From Amycolatopsis coloradensis (GTDB taxonomy: Bacteria > Actinomycetota > Actinomycetes > Mycobacteriales > Pseudonocardiaceae): a DNA stretch of 64,000 bases. How positions within the stretch are numbered: the stretch's first letter is position 1; every line of letters starts with the position of its first letter. The stretch lies in assembly GCF_001953865.1 (NCBI RefSeq), contig NZ_MQUQ01000002.1, positions 52,047 to 116,046 on the forward strand, in the 5' to 3' direction. A program made the translations under genes and the position numbers. Positions 6,278 through 14,569 of this stretch are shown here, piece after piece. The notes under the pieces were generated by a model. It searched no databases, had not been told where the DNA came from, and saw only the letters and a list, made by a program, of their open reading frames with translations.

Positions 6278-8467
6278 ATGCCAACAGGGGGAAGCGGGAC
6301 GGCCGCGCCGGGCCGGACACACAAGATCGCCACGGTGCTGAGGCACCGGCTGCCTTTCACGACCCTCGTCACGGTCACCATGCTCGCGCTCGCCTTGGCC
6401 ACGGGCGCGCTCTGGTCGGCCGCCGAGGATCGCGCGGTGTACCCGTACATCGCCTATGGGCTGCCGTCGCTCGAATCAGGCCGGTGGTGGACCTTGCTGA
6501 CCGGACCGCTGTTCGCGGTCGTCCCGCTGTGCTACCTGCCGATGGTGCTCAGCTTCGCGTTGTTCGCCGGATTCGCCGAATGGCGGCTCGGTACGCGCCG
6601 CGCGATGACCGTCGCGATCGGCGGGCAGTTCGTCAGCGTGCTGGTCGCGGTCCAGTTCCTCGCGCTGAGCCGCAACTCCGGCTGGGAATGGGCGGAACGC
6701 GTCGGCGGCAATCTCGACGTCGGGTTCTCCGGGGGCGCGCTCGCCGCGGTCGCGGTCGCCAGCGCCACCCTGCGCCCGCCGTGGCGCCTGCGGTTGCGCG
6801 CCGGACTGTGCGTCTACGCCGGGATCGCGATCATCTTCGTCGGCACACTCGCCGATCTCGTGCATTTCTTCGCACTCGCCTTGGCCCTGCCGTTCGGGCG
6901 CCGGTTCCTCGGTTCGACGGACTCCGCCCGCGAACGGCGGCCGAGTCTGCGCGAGTGGCGGTTCTACGCCATGGCAGGCCTGCTGGTGCTGACGGTCGCC
7001 GAACTGGTGATGTCCTTCGTGCCGGGCAACGGTCCCTTCGGTTCGTCCGAGGAACTTTCGCTGTCCACCTGGGAAGTCGTCCTCCTGTGCCTGATCGTGC
7101 TGCCGATCATGAACGGCCTGCGCAAGGGCAGCCAGGTCGCCTGGTGGTGCGCGATGATCCTGACCTCGTTCGTCATCCTCCAGGTGATGGCCTACGGCGG
7201 GGTGCTCGCACTGGCCGAGATCCTCGGCGAGGACACCGGGCTTTCGGATCCGCCGCTGTTCTTCGTGGACAATCTCCTGTGGACGGTCGAGTTCGCGCTC
7301 CTGATCTCTTCGCGGGGCGCCTTCCGGGTGCCGTCGCGGCGGAAGCGCCGCCGTCTCGGCCGGATGGGCAACCCCGCGCTGGCCCGCACGCTGCTCAGCC
7401 GTCACGGCGGAAGCACGCTCTCGTGGATGACGACGTGGCCGCAGAACTCGTACTTCGTCGCCGCGGACGGCAAGTCCTACCTCGCCTACCGACGGCACGC
7501 CGGTGTCGCCATCGCCCTCGGCGACCCGATCGCCCCGGACGGCGCCGGTGACCGGACGATCGCCGAGTTCATCGCGATGTGTGAGAACACCGGTCTCGTG
7601 CCGTGCCTGTTCTCCGCCACCGGGAGCACCACCGCCAAGACCACGGAACTCGGCTGGAAGCAGGTCCAGGTCGCCGAAGACACCCTGATCGAACTGGAAA
7701 CGCTGGAGTTCCGCGGCAAGCGCTGGCAGGACGTGCGGACCGCGCTCAACCGCGCCAAGAAGGACGGTATCGAGTTCCGGCTGGTCCGGCTCGCCGATCA
7801 GCCTCGTTCGGTCATCTCGCAGGTCCGCGCGATCTCCGAGGAGTGGATCAGCGACAAGGGCATGCCGGAAATGGGCTTCACCCTCGGCGGGGTCGACGAG
7901 GCGATGGATCCGGAGACCCGCGTGGGTCTCGCGGTGGACGCCGACGGGGTGGTGCACGGTGTGACGTCGTGGCTGCCGGTCTACACCGGTGCCGGAGCCA
8001 TCGGCGGCTGGACGCTCGACGTCATGCGCAAGCGCGCCGACGGTTTCCGTCCCTCGATGGAGTTCCTGATCGCGTCGTCGTGCCTCGCCTTCCGCGAGGA
8101 GGGCGCGAAGTTCGTGTCGCTGTCCGGCGCTCCGCTGGCGGGCTCGGCCGAACCCGCGCACGCCGTCGAACGTGTCTTGGACGCGCTCGGCACGATGATG
8201 GAGCCGTTCTACGGATTCCGTTCGCTGCACGCGTTCAAGGCGAAGTTCCAGCCGAAGCACGTCCCGCTGTACCTGGCGTTCCGCGACGAGGCGGATCTGC
8301 CGCGGATCGGGATCGCGCTCGGCCGGGCCTACCTGCCGAACACCGGGCTGCTGCGGCTGGCCAAACTCGCCAGGTCCGGCAAGAAGCCTCAGCCCGGGAA
8401 AGATCAGCGCGATGTCGAAGGCGGCGGCGTGATGGTCTTGCGGTCGGCCGCCGGGACGCCCCGGTAG
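6278..8467 (+). CDS. Rhomboid-like membrane domain fused to MprF-type lysyltransferase domain
   Basis: The 729-residue protein joins a membrane half (about 1-350) to a cytosolic DUF2156/MprF C-terminal domain (about 380-700; LSWMTTWPQNSYFVAADGKS, GDPIAP, FIAMCENTGLVPCLFS, FRPSMEFLIASSCLAF). MprF-type domains transfer an aminoacyl group from tRNA to phosphatidylglycerol, lowering membrane charge. The first half resembles a rhomboid rather than the usual MprF flippase: SGRWWTLLTGPLFA (67-80) in the L1 position, GFSGG (149-153) in the TM4 serine position and H196 in TM6. The TM2 His/Asn oxyanion pair is not seen. Start is set by TACCTT 7 nt upstream. The 3' end overlaps the convergent paralogue C gene by 64 bp. 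Confidence 0.75.
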   Translation: MPTGGSGTAAPGRTHKIATVLRHRLPFTTLVTVTMLALALATGALWSAAEDRAVYPYIAYGLPSLESGRWWTLLTGPLFAVVPLCYLPMVLSFALFAGFAEWRLGTRRAMTVAIGGQFVSVLVAVQFLALSRNSGWEWAERVGGNLDVGFSGGALAAVAVASATLRPPWRLRLRAGLCVYAGIAIIFVGTLADLVHFFALALALPFGRRFLGSTDSARERRPSLREWRFYAMAGLLVLTVAELVMSFVPGNGPFGSSEELSLSTWEVVLLCLIVLPIMNGLRKGSQVAWWCAMILTSFVILQVMAYGGVLALAEILGEDTGLSDPPLFFVDNLLWTVEFALLISSRGAFRVPSRRKRRRLGRMGNPALARTLLSRHGGSTLSWMTTWPQNSYFVAADGKSYLAYRRHAGVAIALGDPIAPDGAGDRTIAEFIAMCENTGLVPCLFSATGSTTAKTTELGWKQVQVAEDTLIELETLEFRGKRWQDVRTALNRAKKDGIEFRLVRLADQPRSVISQVRAISEEWISDKGMPEMGFTLGGVDEAMDPETRVGLAVDADGVVHGVTSWLPVYTGAGAIGGWTLDVMRKRADGFRPSMEFLIASSCLAFREEGAKFVSLSGAPLAGSAEPAHAVERVLDALGTMMEPFYGFRSLHAFKAKFQPKHVPLYLAFRDEADLPRIGIALGRAYLPNTGLLRLAKLARSGKKPQPGKDQRDVEGGGVMVLRSAAGTPR

Positions 8468-9345
8468 GTCTTGAGGATCTTCAGGATCTGTTCGCGGTCC
8501 GCGGTCCCCGGACGGTCCTGATCCGAATAGGCCAGCATGGTGAGCGACTTGTCCCCCGACGCGACGGCGAGCGCGCCGACCACCGCGCGTTGGGAGACGC
8601 AGGCGTTGCTCCGCACCGGAACGACGTCGAGAAGCACGATGCTCGCGGAGACCTTCTCGCCGTTGGCGAGAGGGATCTCCGTCTTCTGGGCAGGCGAGAC
8701 GGTGAACGTCGCGAGCGGGCCTTCGTCCGGGCTGTAGGCACTCAGGGCGAGGTCGGACGCGGCTTTCAGCGCGGCCGCGGCGGGGTCCGCGGTCTTCTCG
8801 CTCCGCACACCGCTGCCGGCCAGCCTGCTGGTCCGTTCCTGCGGGCAGAAGCCGTCGCCGAAGAACGCGCTGGTTGTCATGGTGCTGCCGGGTACGGCGG
8901 CGGATTTCTCCCAGCCGTGCACGGTGCCGGGTTTCGGCGTCCAGCCGGGCGGGACGTCGTAGGCGTACGTGCCGTCCCCTCCGGTGACCGATTGCCAGCC
9001 TTCGATGGACGGCGGGCTCACGACCTGCGGTGACGGCGTGTAGACGCTCGGCTTCCGGCTCGTCGGAGCGCTGCTCTCCGACGAGTTGTCACTGGTGTTC
9101 GCCAGCGTGGCGATCGCGATGACGCCGAGCGTGGCGAAGAAGCCGTACATGGCCCTGCGCCCGCTTCGCGACATCGGCTGCTTCGCCGGCTGTTGCGGCT
9201 CCGATGTCGGTTCGGCGGCCGGGGCGGGTTCGGGAGCCGGCGGGGAGCCGGGCGAATCCGAGGGCTGGTAGCCCCCGAATCCGTCCAGCGCCGCGTTGTC
9301 CTCGTAGCCCGGGGAATCCCCGCGTTTCTTGCCGAACAGGCCCAT
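8404..9345 (-). CDS. Single-pass extracellular protein, paralogue C
   Basis: The 313-residue protein has a Pro/Glu-rich cytoplasmic N-terminus, one membrane helix (about 65-83), a linker, and an exposed domain starting near 110. SIEGWQSVTGGDGTYAYDVP and PPGWTPKPGTVHGW match the homologous blocks of the proteins at 4423 and 5340, and the two cysteines recur (DGFCPQE, SNACVSQ). Its ATG overlaps the proS stop codon by one base (TAATG), so it is read as the second gene of a proS transcript, while its 3' end runs 64 bp into the lysyltransferase gene on the other strand. Function unknown. Confidence 0.75.
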   Translation of the reverse strand: MGLFGKKRGDSPGYEDNAALDGFGGYQPSDSPGSPPAPEPAPAAEPTSEPQQPAKQPMSRSGRRAMYGFFATLGVIAIATLANTSDNSSESSAPTSRKPSVYTPSPQVVSPPSIEGWQSVTGGDGTYAYDVPPGWTPKPGTVHGWEKSAAVPGSTMTTSAFFGDGFCPQERTSRLAGSGVRSEKTADPAAAALKAASDLALSAYSPDEGPLATFTVSPAQKTEIPLANGEKVSASIVLLDVVPVRSNACVSQRAVVGALAVASGDKSLTMLAYSDQDRPGTADREQILKILKTYRGVPAADRKTITPPPSTSR

Positions 9346-11093
9346 TACGAGCGGACGAGTTTGACCAGGTGCTCCACGACCGCGTCGACGGCGATCTCTT
9401 CGCGGTCACCGGTGCGGCGGTCCTTGACCTCGACGACGCCGTTCGCCAGTCCGCGCCCGACCACCAGGATCGTCGGCACACCGACAAGTTCGGCGTCCGC
9501 GAACTTCACACCGGGCGAGGCCTTGCGGTCGTCGAGGACGACCTCGATCCCGGCGGCGTCCAGCTCGGCGGCGAGCTTCTCCGCACCCGTGGCGACCGCC
9601 TCGTCCTTGCCCGCGATGACCACGTGCACGTCGAACGGCGCGACCTCGCGCGGCCAGATGATGCCGAGGTCGTCGTGGTTCTGCTCGGCGAGCACGCCGA
9701 CCAGCCGCGAGACGCCGACACCGTAGGAACCCATGGTGATGCGGATGGGCTTGGAGTCCGGGCCCAGCGCGTCCAGCTCGAACGCGTCCGCGTACTTACG
9801 GCCCAGCTGGAAGATGTGCCCGATCTCGATACCGCGCGCGGCGACGAGGGTGCCCTTGCCGTCGGGCGAAGTGTCGCCTTCGCGGACCTCGGCGGCCTCG
9901 ATCGTGCCGTCACCGGTGAAGTCGCGGCCCGCGACCAGGTCGACCACGTGGTGGTCGCGCTCGTCGGCGCCGGTCACCCAGGCGGTGCCGTCGACGACGC
10001 GCGGGTCGAGCAGGTAGCGGACGCCGTTGTCCTTCAGCGCCTTCGGGCCGATGTAGCCCTTGACGAGGAAGGGGTTCTTCGCGAAGTCGGCCTCTTCGAG
10101 CAGCTCGAATTCCGCGGGCTCGAGCGAGACTTCGAGCCGCTTCATGTCGACCTCGCGGTCGCCGGGGAGGCCGATGGCCAGCAGCTCCCACTCCTTCGCA
10201 CCCGGCCGGCGGGTCTTGACCAGGACGTTCTTGAGCGTGTCCGCGGCGGTGAAGGTGCGGCCGAGGCCCGCGTCGTTCAAGAACGTGACCAGTGACTCGA
10301 TGGTCGGCGTGTTCGGCGTGTGGTGGGTCTTCGCTTCGGGCAGGCCCTCGATCGGCTTGGCCTCGGGAGCGGGCGTGGTGACCGCTTCGACGTTGGCCGC
10401 GTAACCCGATTCGGTGCTGCGAACGTAGGTGTCCTCACCCGTCTCGGCCACGGCGAGGAACTCTTCGGAAGCCGAGCCGCCCATCGCACCGGAGGTGGCC
10501 TTGACGACGACGTACTCGATGCCGAGGCGGTCGAACAGGCTGGTGTAGGCCTGACGGTGCAGCTCGTACGACTTCGCCAGGCCCTCGTCGTCGAGGTCGA
10601 AGGAGTAGGAGTCCTTCATGACGAACTCGCGGCCGCGCAGGATGCCCGCGCGGGGACGTGCCTCGTCGCGGTACTTGGTCTGGATTTGGTACAGGACGAC
10701 CGGGTAGTCCTTGTACGAGTTGTATTCACCCTTCACGGTGAGCGCGAACAACTCTTCGTGCGTCGGGCCGAGGAGGTAGTCGGCGCCCTTGCGGTCCTTG
10801 AGGCGGAACAGGGCGTCGCCGTACTCGGTCCAGCGGCCGGTGGCCTCGTAAGGCTCCCTCGGCAGCAGCGCGGGGAACTGGATCTCCTGCGCGCCGAACG
10901 CGTTCATCTCTTCGCGCACGACGTTCTCGATCCGGCGCAGCACCCGCAGGCCCAGCGGCAGCCAGGAGTAGCCGCCCGGGGCGACCCGGCGGACGTAGCC
11001 GGCGCGTACCAGGAGCCGGTGGCTCGGTACCTCGGCGTCCGCCGGATCCTCACGCAGAGTGCGAAGGAACAACGACGACATCCTGGTGATCAC
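9345..11093 (-). CDS. proS: Prolyl-tRNA synthetase
   Basis: This is a bacterial-type ProRS of 582 residues with an editing insertion, charging tRNA-Pro in the cytoplasm. Class II signatures are present: motif 2 around [20 protein letters not shown], the INS editing domain after about residue 220 ([17 protein letters not shown] onward), motif 3 near [15 protein letters not shown], and the anticodon-binding domain at the C-terminus ([17 protein letters not shown]). The GTG at 11093 is chosen because AGGAG lies 7 nt upstream and the resulting N-terminus [20 protein letters not shown] fits the family; longer in-frame starts do not. It is followed directly by the paralogue C gene. Confidence 0.97.
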   Translation of the reverse strand: MITRMSSLFLRTLREDPADAEVPSHRLLVRAGYVRRVAPGGYSWLPLGLRVLRRIENVVREEMNAFGAQEIQFPALLPREPYEATGRWTEYGDALFRLKDRKGADYLLGPTHEELFALTVKGEYNSYKDYPVVLYQIQTKYRDEARPRAGILRGREFVMKDSYSFDLDDEGLAKSYELHRQAYTSLFDRLGIEYVVVKATSGAMGGSASEEFLAVAETGEDTYVRSTESGYAANVEAVTTPAPEAKPIEGLPEAKTHHTPNTPTIESLVTFLNDAGLGRTFTAADTLKNVLVKTRRPGAKEWELLAIGLPGDREVDMKRLEVSLEPAEFELLEEADFAKNPFLVKGYIGPKALKDNGVRYLLDPRVVDGTAWVTGADERDHHVVDLVAGRDFTGDGTIEAAEVREGDTSPDGKGTLVAARGIEIGHIFQLGRKYADAFELDALGPDSKPIRITMGSYGVGVSRLVGVLAEQNHDDLGIIWPREVAPFDVHVVIAGKDEAVATGAEKLAAELDAAGIEVVLDDRKASPGVKFADAELVGVPTILVVGRGLANGVVEVKDRRTGDREEIAVDAVVEHLVKLVRS

Positions 11094-11219
11094 TTCTGGG
11101 CTCCTCGCTGCGATGACGCGCTTAGACGGTCTGCGCAGCGTAGTCAACCCGCCCAGGGGGTCTTCAACCGGTTATCGCGGGTGGCCGGTTTTGTCGGTGG
11201 GCTCCGCTAGCTTGCCGGT

Positions 11220-11576
11220 ATGGGCATCGAGCTGGGCATGATCACGATCGACTGCGCGGATCCGCGAGGGCTCGCGGAGTTCTGGACGAAGGCACTCGGG
11301 GTGGAGGTGGACCAGGACCACGGCGGCGAGGTTCTGATCCTGCACCCCAAGACGGAAAACGGACCCGTACTCGGGTTCCAGCGCGTGCCGGAGCAGCGCG
11401 CGGGCAAGAACCGGGTCCACCTGGACTTCGGTACCGACGACATGGAGAAGGAGGTGGAACGTTTGATCGGACTGGGTGCGAAGAAGCTGGACAGGCACGA
11501 GATGCCGGGCTTCGCCTGGACGGTGCTGGCCGATCCCGTCGGCAACGAGTTCTGCGTCGCGACCCACGAGGGCTGA
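11220..11576 (+). CDS. VOC-family (glyoxalase/bleomycin-resistance fold) protein
   Basis: The 118-residue protein consists of one vicinal-oxygen-chelate domain in two beta-alpha-beta-beta-beta halves: MGIELGMITIDCADPRGLAE with WTKALGV in the first, and KNRVHLDFGTDDMEKEVERL with LADPVGNEFCV in the second. Candidate metal ligands are H67-type (VHLDF) and the E of GNEFCV. Members include glyoxalase I-like enzymes and small-molecule binding proteins; the specific reaction cannot be told. TAGCTT (11208-11213) lies 6 nt before the ATG, indicating a leaderless start. It stands divergently from proS and 28 bp ahead of the dehydrogenase gene. Confidence 0.8.
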   Translation: MGIELGMITIDCADPRGLAEFWTKALGVEVDQDHGGEVLILHPKTENGPVLGFQRVPEQRAGKNRVHLDFGTDDMEKEVERLIGLGAKKLDRHEMPGFAWTVLADPVGNEFCVATHEG

Positions 11577-11604
11577 CACCGGTCGCGATGGTCAGAATGG
11601 CGGT

Positions 11605-12507
11605 ATGACGGAGCGAGCCATCCTGCCCTGGTCCGGCCTCGAGCTGCCGGAGGGCCTGACCGCGCGGTTGTACGACGGCACCGGCCCGCTTCCGGACGGC
11701 GACCTCGATGATGTCGAGGTCTATGTGCTGCCGTACGACACCGGTATGGAGCCGGTGAAGCTGCTCGACCGGCTTCCGTCGCTGAAGCTCGTGCAGTCGC
11801 TTTCGGCCGGGGTGGAGAAGCTGATCCCGCTGGTGCCGGCGGGGGTGAAGCTGGCCAACGGCCGTGGCCTGCACGATCTCAGCGTGGCCGAGCACGCGCT
11901 GGCGCTGATCCACGCTTCGCAGCGGGATCTTCCGCGCTGGTTCGCGCAGCAGGCGATCGGTTCGTGGGAGCGCGAGCACACGCGCTCGCTGGCCGACAGC
12001 CGTGTCCTGCTGGTCGGTCACGGCTCGATCGGCCAGGCCATCGAGCGGCAACTGGTCGCGGCCGAAGCCGTCGTGACCAGGGTGGCGAGCACGGCCCGTC
12101 CCGCGCAGCGGGTACACGGCGTCGGCGAGCTGGCGGCGCTGCTGCCGTCCGCCGACATCGTGGTCCTGATCCTGCCCGAGACGCCCGCGACCACGGGCCT
12201 GATCGGCGTCGCGGAACTCGCCGCGCTGCCGGACGGCGCCCTGGTGGTGAACGTCGGGCGAGGCTCGGCGATCGACACCGCGGCGCTCACGGCCGAGACC
12301 GTCGCCGGACGGCTGCGCGCGGCATTGGACGTCGTTGATCCCGAGCCGCTGCCTTCGGACCATCCACTGTGGACGGCACCGGGGGTGGTCGTCACGCCGC
12401 ACATCGCGGGCGGGTCCGCGTCGTTCTACCCGCGCGCGAAGCGACTGGTGGCCGAACAGCTGCGCCGGTACGCGGCCGGGGAAGAGCCGCTGAACGTGGT
12501 CGGCTGA
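11605..12507 (+). CDS. D-isomer-specific 2-hydroxyacid dehydrogenase
   Basis: The 300-residue protein has the NAD-binding Rossmann core (VLLVGHGSIGQAIERQL) and the catalytic set of this family: Arg in VVNVGRGSAIDTAAL, Glu in LDVVDPEPLPSDHPLW, and His in VVTPHIAGG. It should interconvert a D-2-hydroxy acid and a 2-oxo acid with NAD(P)H in the cytoplasm; the natural substrate is not predictable. It is slightly shorter than the 320-330 residues usual in the family. CAGAAT lies 6 nt before the ATG at 11605, a weak -10. The stop is closely followed by a repeat element containing CGTCCTCTAG. Confidence 0.85.
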   Translation: MTERAILPWSGLELPEGLTARLYDGTGPLPDGDLDDVEVYVLPYDTGMEPVKLLDRLPSLKLVQSLSAGVEKLIPLVPAGVKLANGRGLHDLSVAEHALALIHASQRDLPRWFAQQAIGSWEREHTRSLADSRVLLVGHGSIGQAIERQLVAAEAVVTRVASTARPAQRVHGVGELAALLPSADIVVLILPETPATTGLIGVAELAALPDGALVVNVGRGSAIDTAALTAETVAGRLRAALDVVDPEPLPSDHPLWTAPGVVVTPHIAGGSASFYPRAKRLVAEQLRRYAAGEEPLNVVG

Positions 12508-12510
12508 CTC

Positions 12511-12535
12511 GCGTTTCGTCCTCTAGTCGCTGTCA
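12511..12535. repeat. Gene-end repeat with CGCGTTTCGTCCTCTAG core (copy 1)
   Basis: CGCGTTTCGTCCTCTAG follows the dehydrogenase stop. The same string occurs at 48959 as one arm of a perfect palindrome, and GTCCTCTAGTTGCGG occurs near 31751. This copy lacks the second arm. Confidence 0.5.
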
Positions 12536-13537
12536 GTGCCAGTGCGTGCGGTAGGCGAGCCACTCGCGCATGGCCGAGGCGAGACGGCGCTGCGCGGCGC
12601 GAACCCCGGTCGTCGCCGGTGGCTCCGGTAGTCGGCACGCTCGTTCGGCGTGGCCTGCCAAGGCGACGCCGAACGCGGTGACCGCCCAGACCGGGACGCC
12701 GGTGAGCACGGGGCGCCGCCGCAGCAGGCGGTCGACGTCGGCGGGCTCGTGCCCGGCGTCGAGCAGATACGGGACGAGCGCGACCAGATCGAGCCAGCCC
12801 GCGCCTCGTGCCGGGTAGCGCCAGTTGGTGACGAGCACCCGGCCTGGCCCGGTCCTCACCAGGTACTCGGGCTGGATGTCGTTGTGCAGCAACGTGTCCC
12901 CGGCCGACCAGGGATACCAGGACGTCTCCAGCTGGACGAGCCTGTCGAGGTTGCGGACGGCCCAGCCGTCGAGGTCGTCCGGTGGCTCCTTCGCCAGTTC
13001 GTGCCAGCCGCGCAGGAGCGGGCCGAGATCGTCGAGCGCGTCCGGGACGTCGGGCAGCGGGCACGGTGTGAGCGTGCGCCCCAGTGCGCCGAAAGTGGCC
13101 AGGACCGCGGAAAGGTCCGGCGACCCGGGGCGCAGGTTCGGTCTGGTGCCGTCGAAGTCGGCGAACGCGAGCACCAGCCATTCGCCGTCCACAAAGGACA
13201 GCAGCTTCGGCGTCGGCGCCTCCGGGGGCAGCCGCCGGGCGATGGCGGCCTCCGTCCGGTAGCCGCCCGCTCGCGGACTGTGCGCGGGGATCGCCTTCAG
13301 GAAGACCCAGCGATGACCGCGTTCGAGTTCGAGCCTCGCGGCGACACCGCCGTCGAATTCCGGGGTCTGCCACAGCGAACGGCGGACGACCGACCCGAGC
13401 TCACGCTCCACGGTGTCACGCGTCGCCGAAGGCAGGTCATGCCAGCCGAGGCGTGCGGAAACCGGCAACGCCCTACCACCCCCAGCGATCTGTCCGAGAA
13501 GATCGACTGTACCGAAATCCACCCTTTCAGGTGACAA
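12533..13537 (-). CDS. APH-fold phosphotransferase-like protein with altered metal ligands
   Basis: The protein of about 334 residues has the aminoglycoside phosphotransferase/choline kinase fold, with a GGVAARLELERGHRWVFLKA nucleotide-binding lobe (Lys in FLKAIP) and a C-terminal lobe with LLHNDIQPEYLVR. The catalytic Asp of HND is kept. However the Asn five residues on is Tyr, and the second metal-binding Asp, normally in V-D-W, is Asn in VLVTNWRYPARG. It may be a weak or non-catalytic kinase. The start is uncertain: TTG at 13537 gives MSPERVDFG, while the GTG at 13522 gives MDFGTVD. It lies 4 bp after the GNAT gene, so the two are co-transcribed. Confidence 0.65.
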   Translation of the reverse strand: MSPERVDFGTVDLLGQIAGGGRALPVSARLGWHDLPSATRDTVERELGSVVRRSLWQTPEFDGGVAARLELERGHRWVFLKAIPAHSPRAGGYRTEAAIARRLPPEAPTPKLLSFVDGEWLVLAFADFDGTRPNLRPGSPDLSAVLATFGALGRTLTPCPLPDVPDALDDLGPLLRGWHELAKEPPDDLDGWAVRNLDRLVQLETSWYPWSAGDTLLHNDIQPEYLVRTGPGRVLVTNWRYPARGAGWLDLVALVPYLLDAGHEPADVDRLLRRRPVLTGVPVWAVTAFGVALAGHAERACRLPEPPATTGVRAAQRRLASAMREWLAYRTHWH

Positions 13538-13541
13538 CCGG

Positions 13542-14510
13542 TCAGGTCGGGACGGGCTTCACGTACCCGGCCCAGCGCTGATGTTCGCTGAAGCCGACCC
13601 GCTCGTAGACACCGAGGGCGCGGTGGTTGTTGTCTTGGTCGACGTTGAGCGAAGCCCGCTGGAAGCCCTTGGCCTCGGCTTGAATGATCGTGTGCCCGAG
13701 CAGCGCGCCCGCGATGCCGCGCCCGCGGAGGGCCGCGTCCGTCGCGACGTGACTGACATACAGGTCCTTCACACCCGTGGCCGCCTCGTCGGAGGCGAAG
13801 AACGCGCTCAGCACCATCGCGACCACTCGGTCGCGTTCCGGGCTCAGCAGCAGGAACGACAGGTCCGGCTGGAAGTCTTTCGCGCCGACCACCAGATGCC
13901 GCCACGCCTGCGGAGATTGCTCCGTGCTCCCCCAGTGGTCCGCGAAGGTCTCGTTGCGGGACCGAAGGGTGAAGGCCTCGTACTTGTCCTCGTACGTGAC
14001 GAGCGGGAACTCTTCGGGCAGCGGTTTGACCGGCGGGATTGAGTCGAGGCTGGCCCGCATGTCGACGAACCACCGGGCGTGCTCGAATCCGGAGTCGACA
14101 AGGACCTCGGAAAGCCAGCGCTGCTTGGTGTTGGCCGCGGCGTGCAGTTCCAGCGGTACGTCCGGGTGGGACTTCGCGTGGAGCCGCTTTCCCGCCTCCT
14201 CGAACCAGCCGGTGAGGTGCGCGGCGATCGCGTCTTCGCGGTACTCGGGGTGAACGAGCGTCTCGACCCTCATCATGTGCACCGGATCCGCCGCGTCACG
14301 TCGCCGGAGCAGACCGTAGGCGACGAGCTTGTCGCCGTCCCAGGCACTGGTGGACGCCGTCGGCAGGTCGACGGTCGGCGTGCTGATCTCTTCGGCGAGA
14401 TCTTCCGCGCTGTAGTGCTCCTCGATCGGCTCGACACGCTCCGCCGCGGCGAAGGTCTCGGCCAGTCGCGGCATGTCGTCCAAGGTCAGCGGGCGCCAGG
14501 TCAGGCTCAT
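13542..14510 (-). CDS. GNAT family acetyltransferase, two-domain
   Basis: The 322-residue protein has two GNAT-like halves. The N-terminal half (about 1-155, with MMRVETLVHPEYREDAIAAH) is degenerate. The C-terminal half is complete, with VKDLYVSHVATDAALRGRGI as the acetyl-CoA binding strand and P-loop (RGRGIAGALL) and LNVDQDNNHRALGVYERVGF as the final helix and strand. Two-domain actinobacterial GNATs include mycothiol synthase, but distinguishing residues do not settle this, so substrate stays open. The ATG at 14510 is preferred to an upstream in-frame start because TAGCCT (14518-14523) sits 7 nt before it. The divergent yaaA gene begins 60 bp away. Confidence 0.8.
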   Translation of the reverse strand: MSLTWRPLTLDDMPRLAETFAAAERVEPIEEHYSAEDLAEEISTPTVDLPTASTSAWDGDKLVAYGLLRRRDAADPVHMMRVETLVHPEYREDAIAAHLTGWFEEAGKRLHAKSHPDVPLELHAAANTKQRWLSEVLVDSGFEHARWFVDMRASLDSIPPVKPLPEEFPLVTYEDKYEAFTLRSRNETFADHWGSTEQSPQAWRHLVVGAKDFQPDLSFLLLSPERDRVVAMVLSAFFASDEAATGVKDLYVSHVATDAALRGRGIAGALLGHTIIQAEAKGFQRASLNVDQDNNHRALGVYERVGFSEHQRWAGYVKPVPT

Positions 14511-14517
14511 GCGGTCG

Positions 14518-14563
14518 AGGCTAAGCCCGCGCCTCGGGGTGACGCACTCCATTTAGTTACGCT
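14518..14563. promoter_or_regulatory. Divergent leaderless promoters of GNAT and yaaA
   Basis: The minus-strand -10 TAGCCT (14518-14523) is 7 nt from the ATG at 14510. The plus-strand -10 TACGCT (14558-14563) is 6 nt from the GTG at 14570. Neither gene has a recognisable ribosome binding site. Confidence 0.55.
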
Positions 14564-14569
14564 TCCGTG

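Noticed and set aside
11221..11579. Minus-strand frames opposite the VOC gene
   Set aside because: The plus-strand protein has a complete VOC fold and a placed -10 box.
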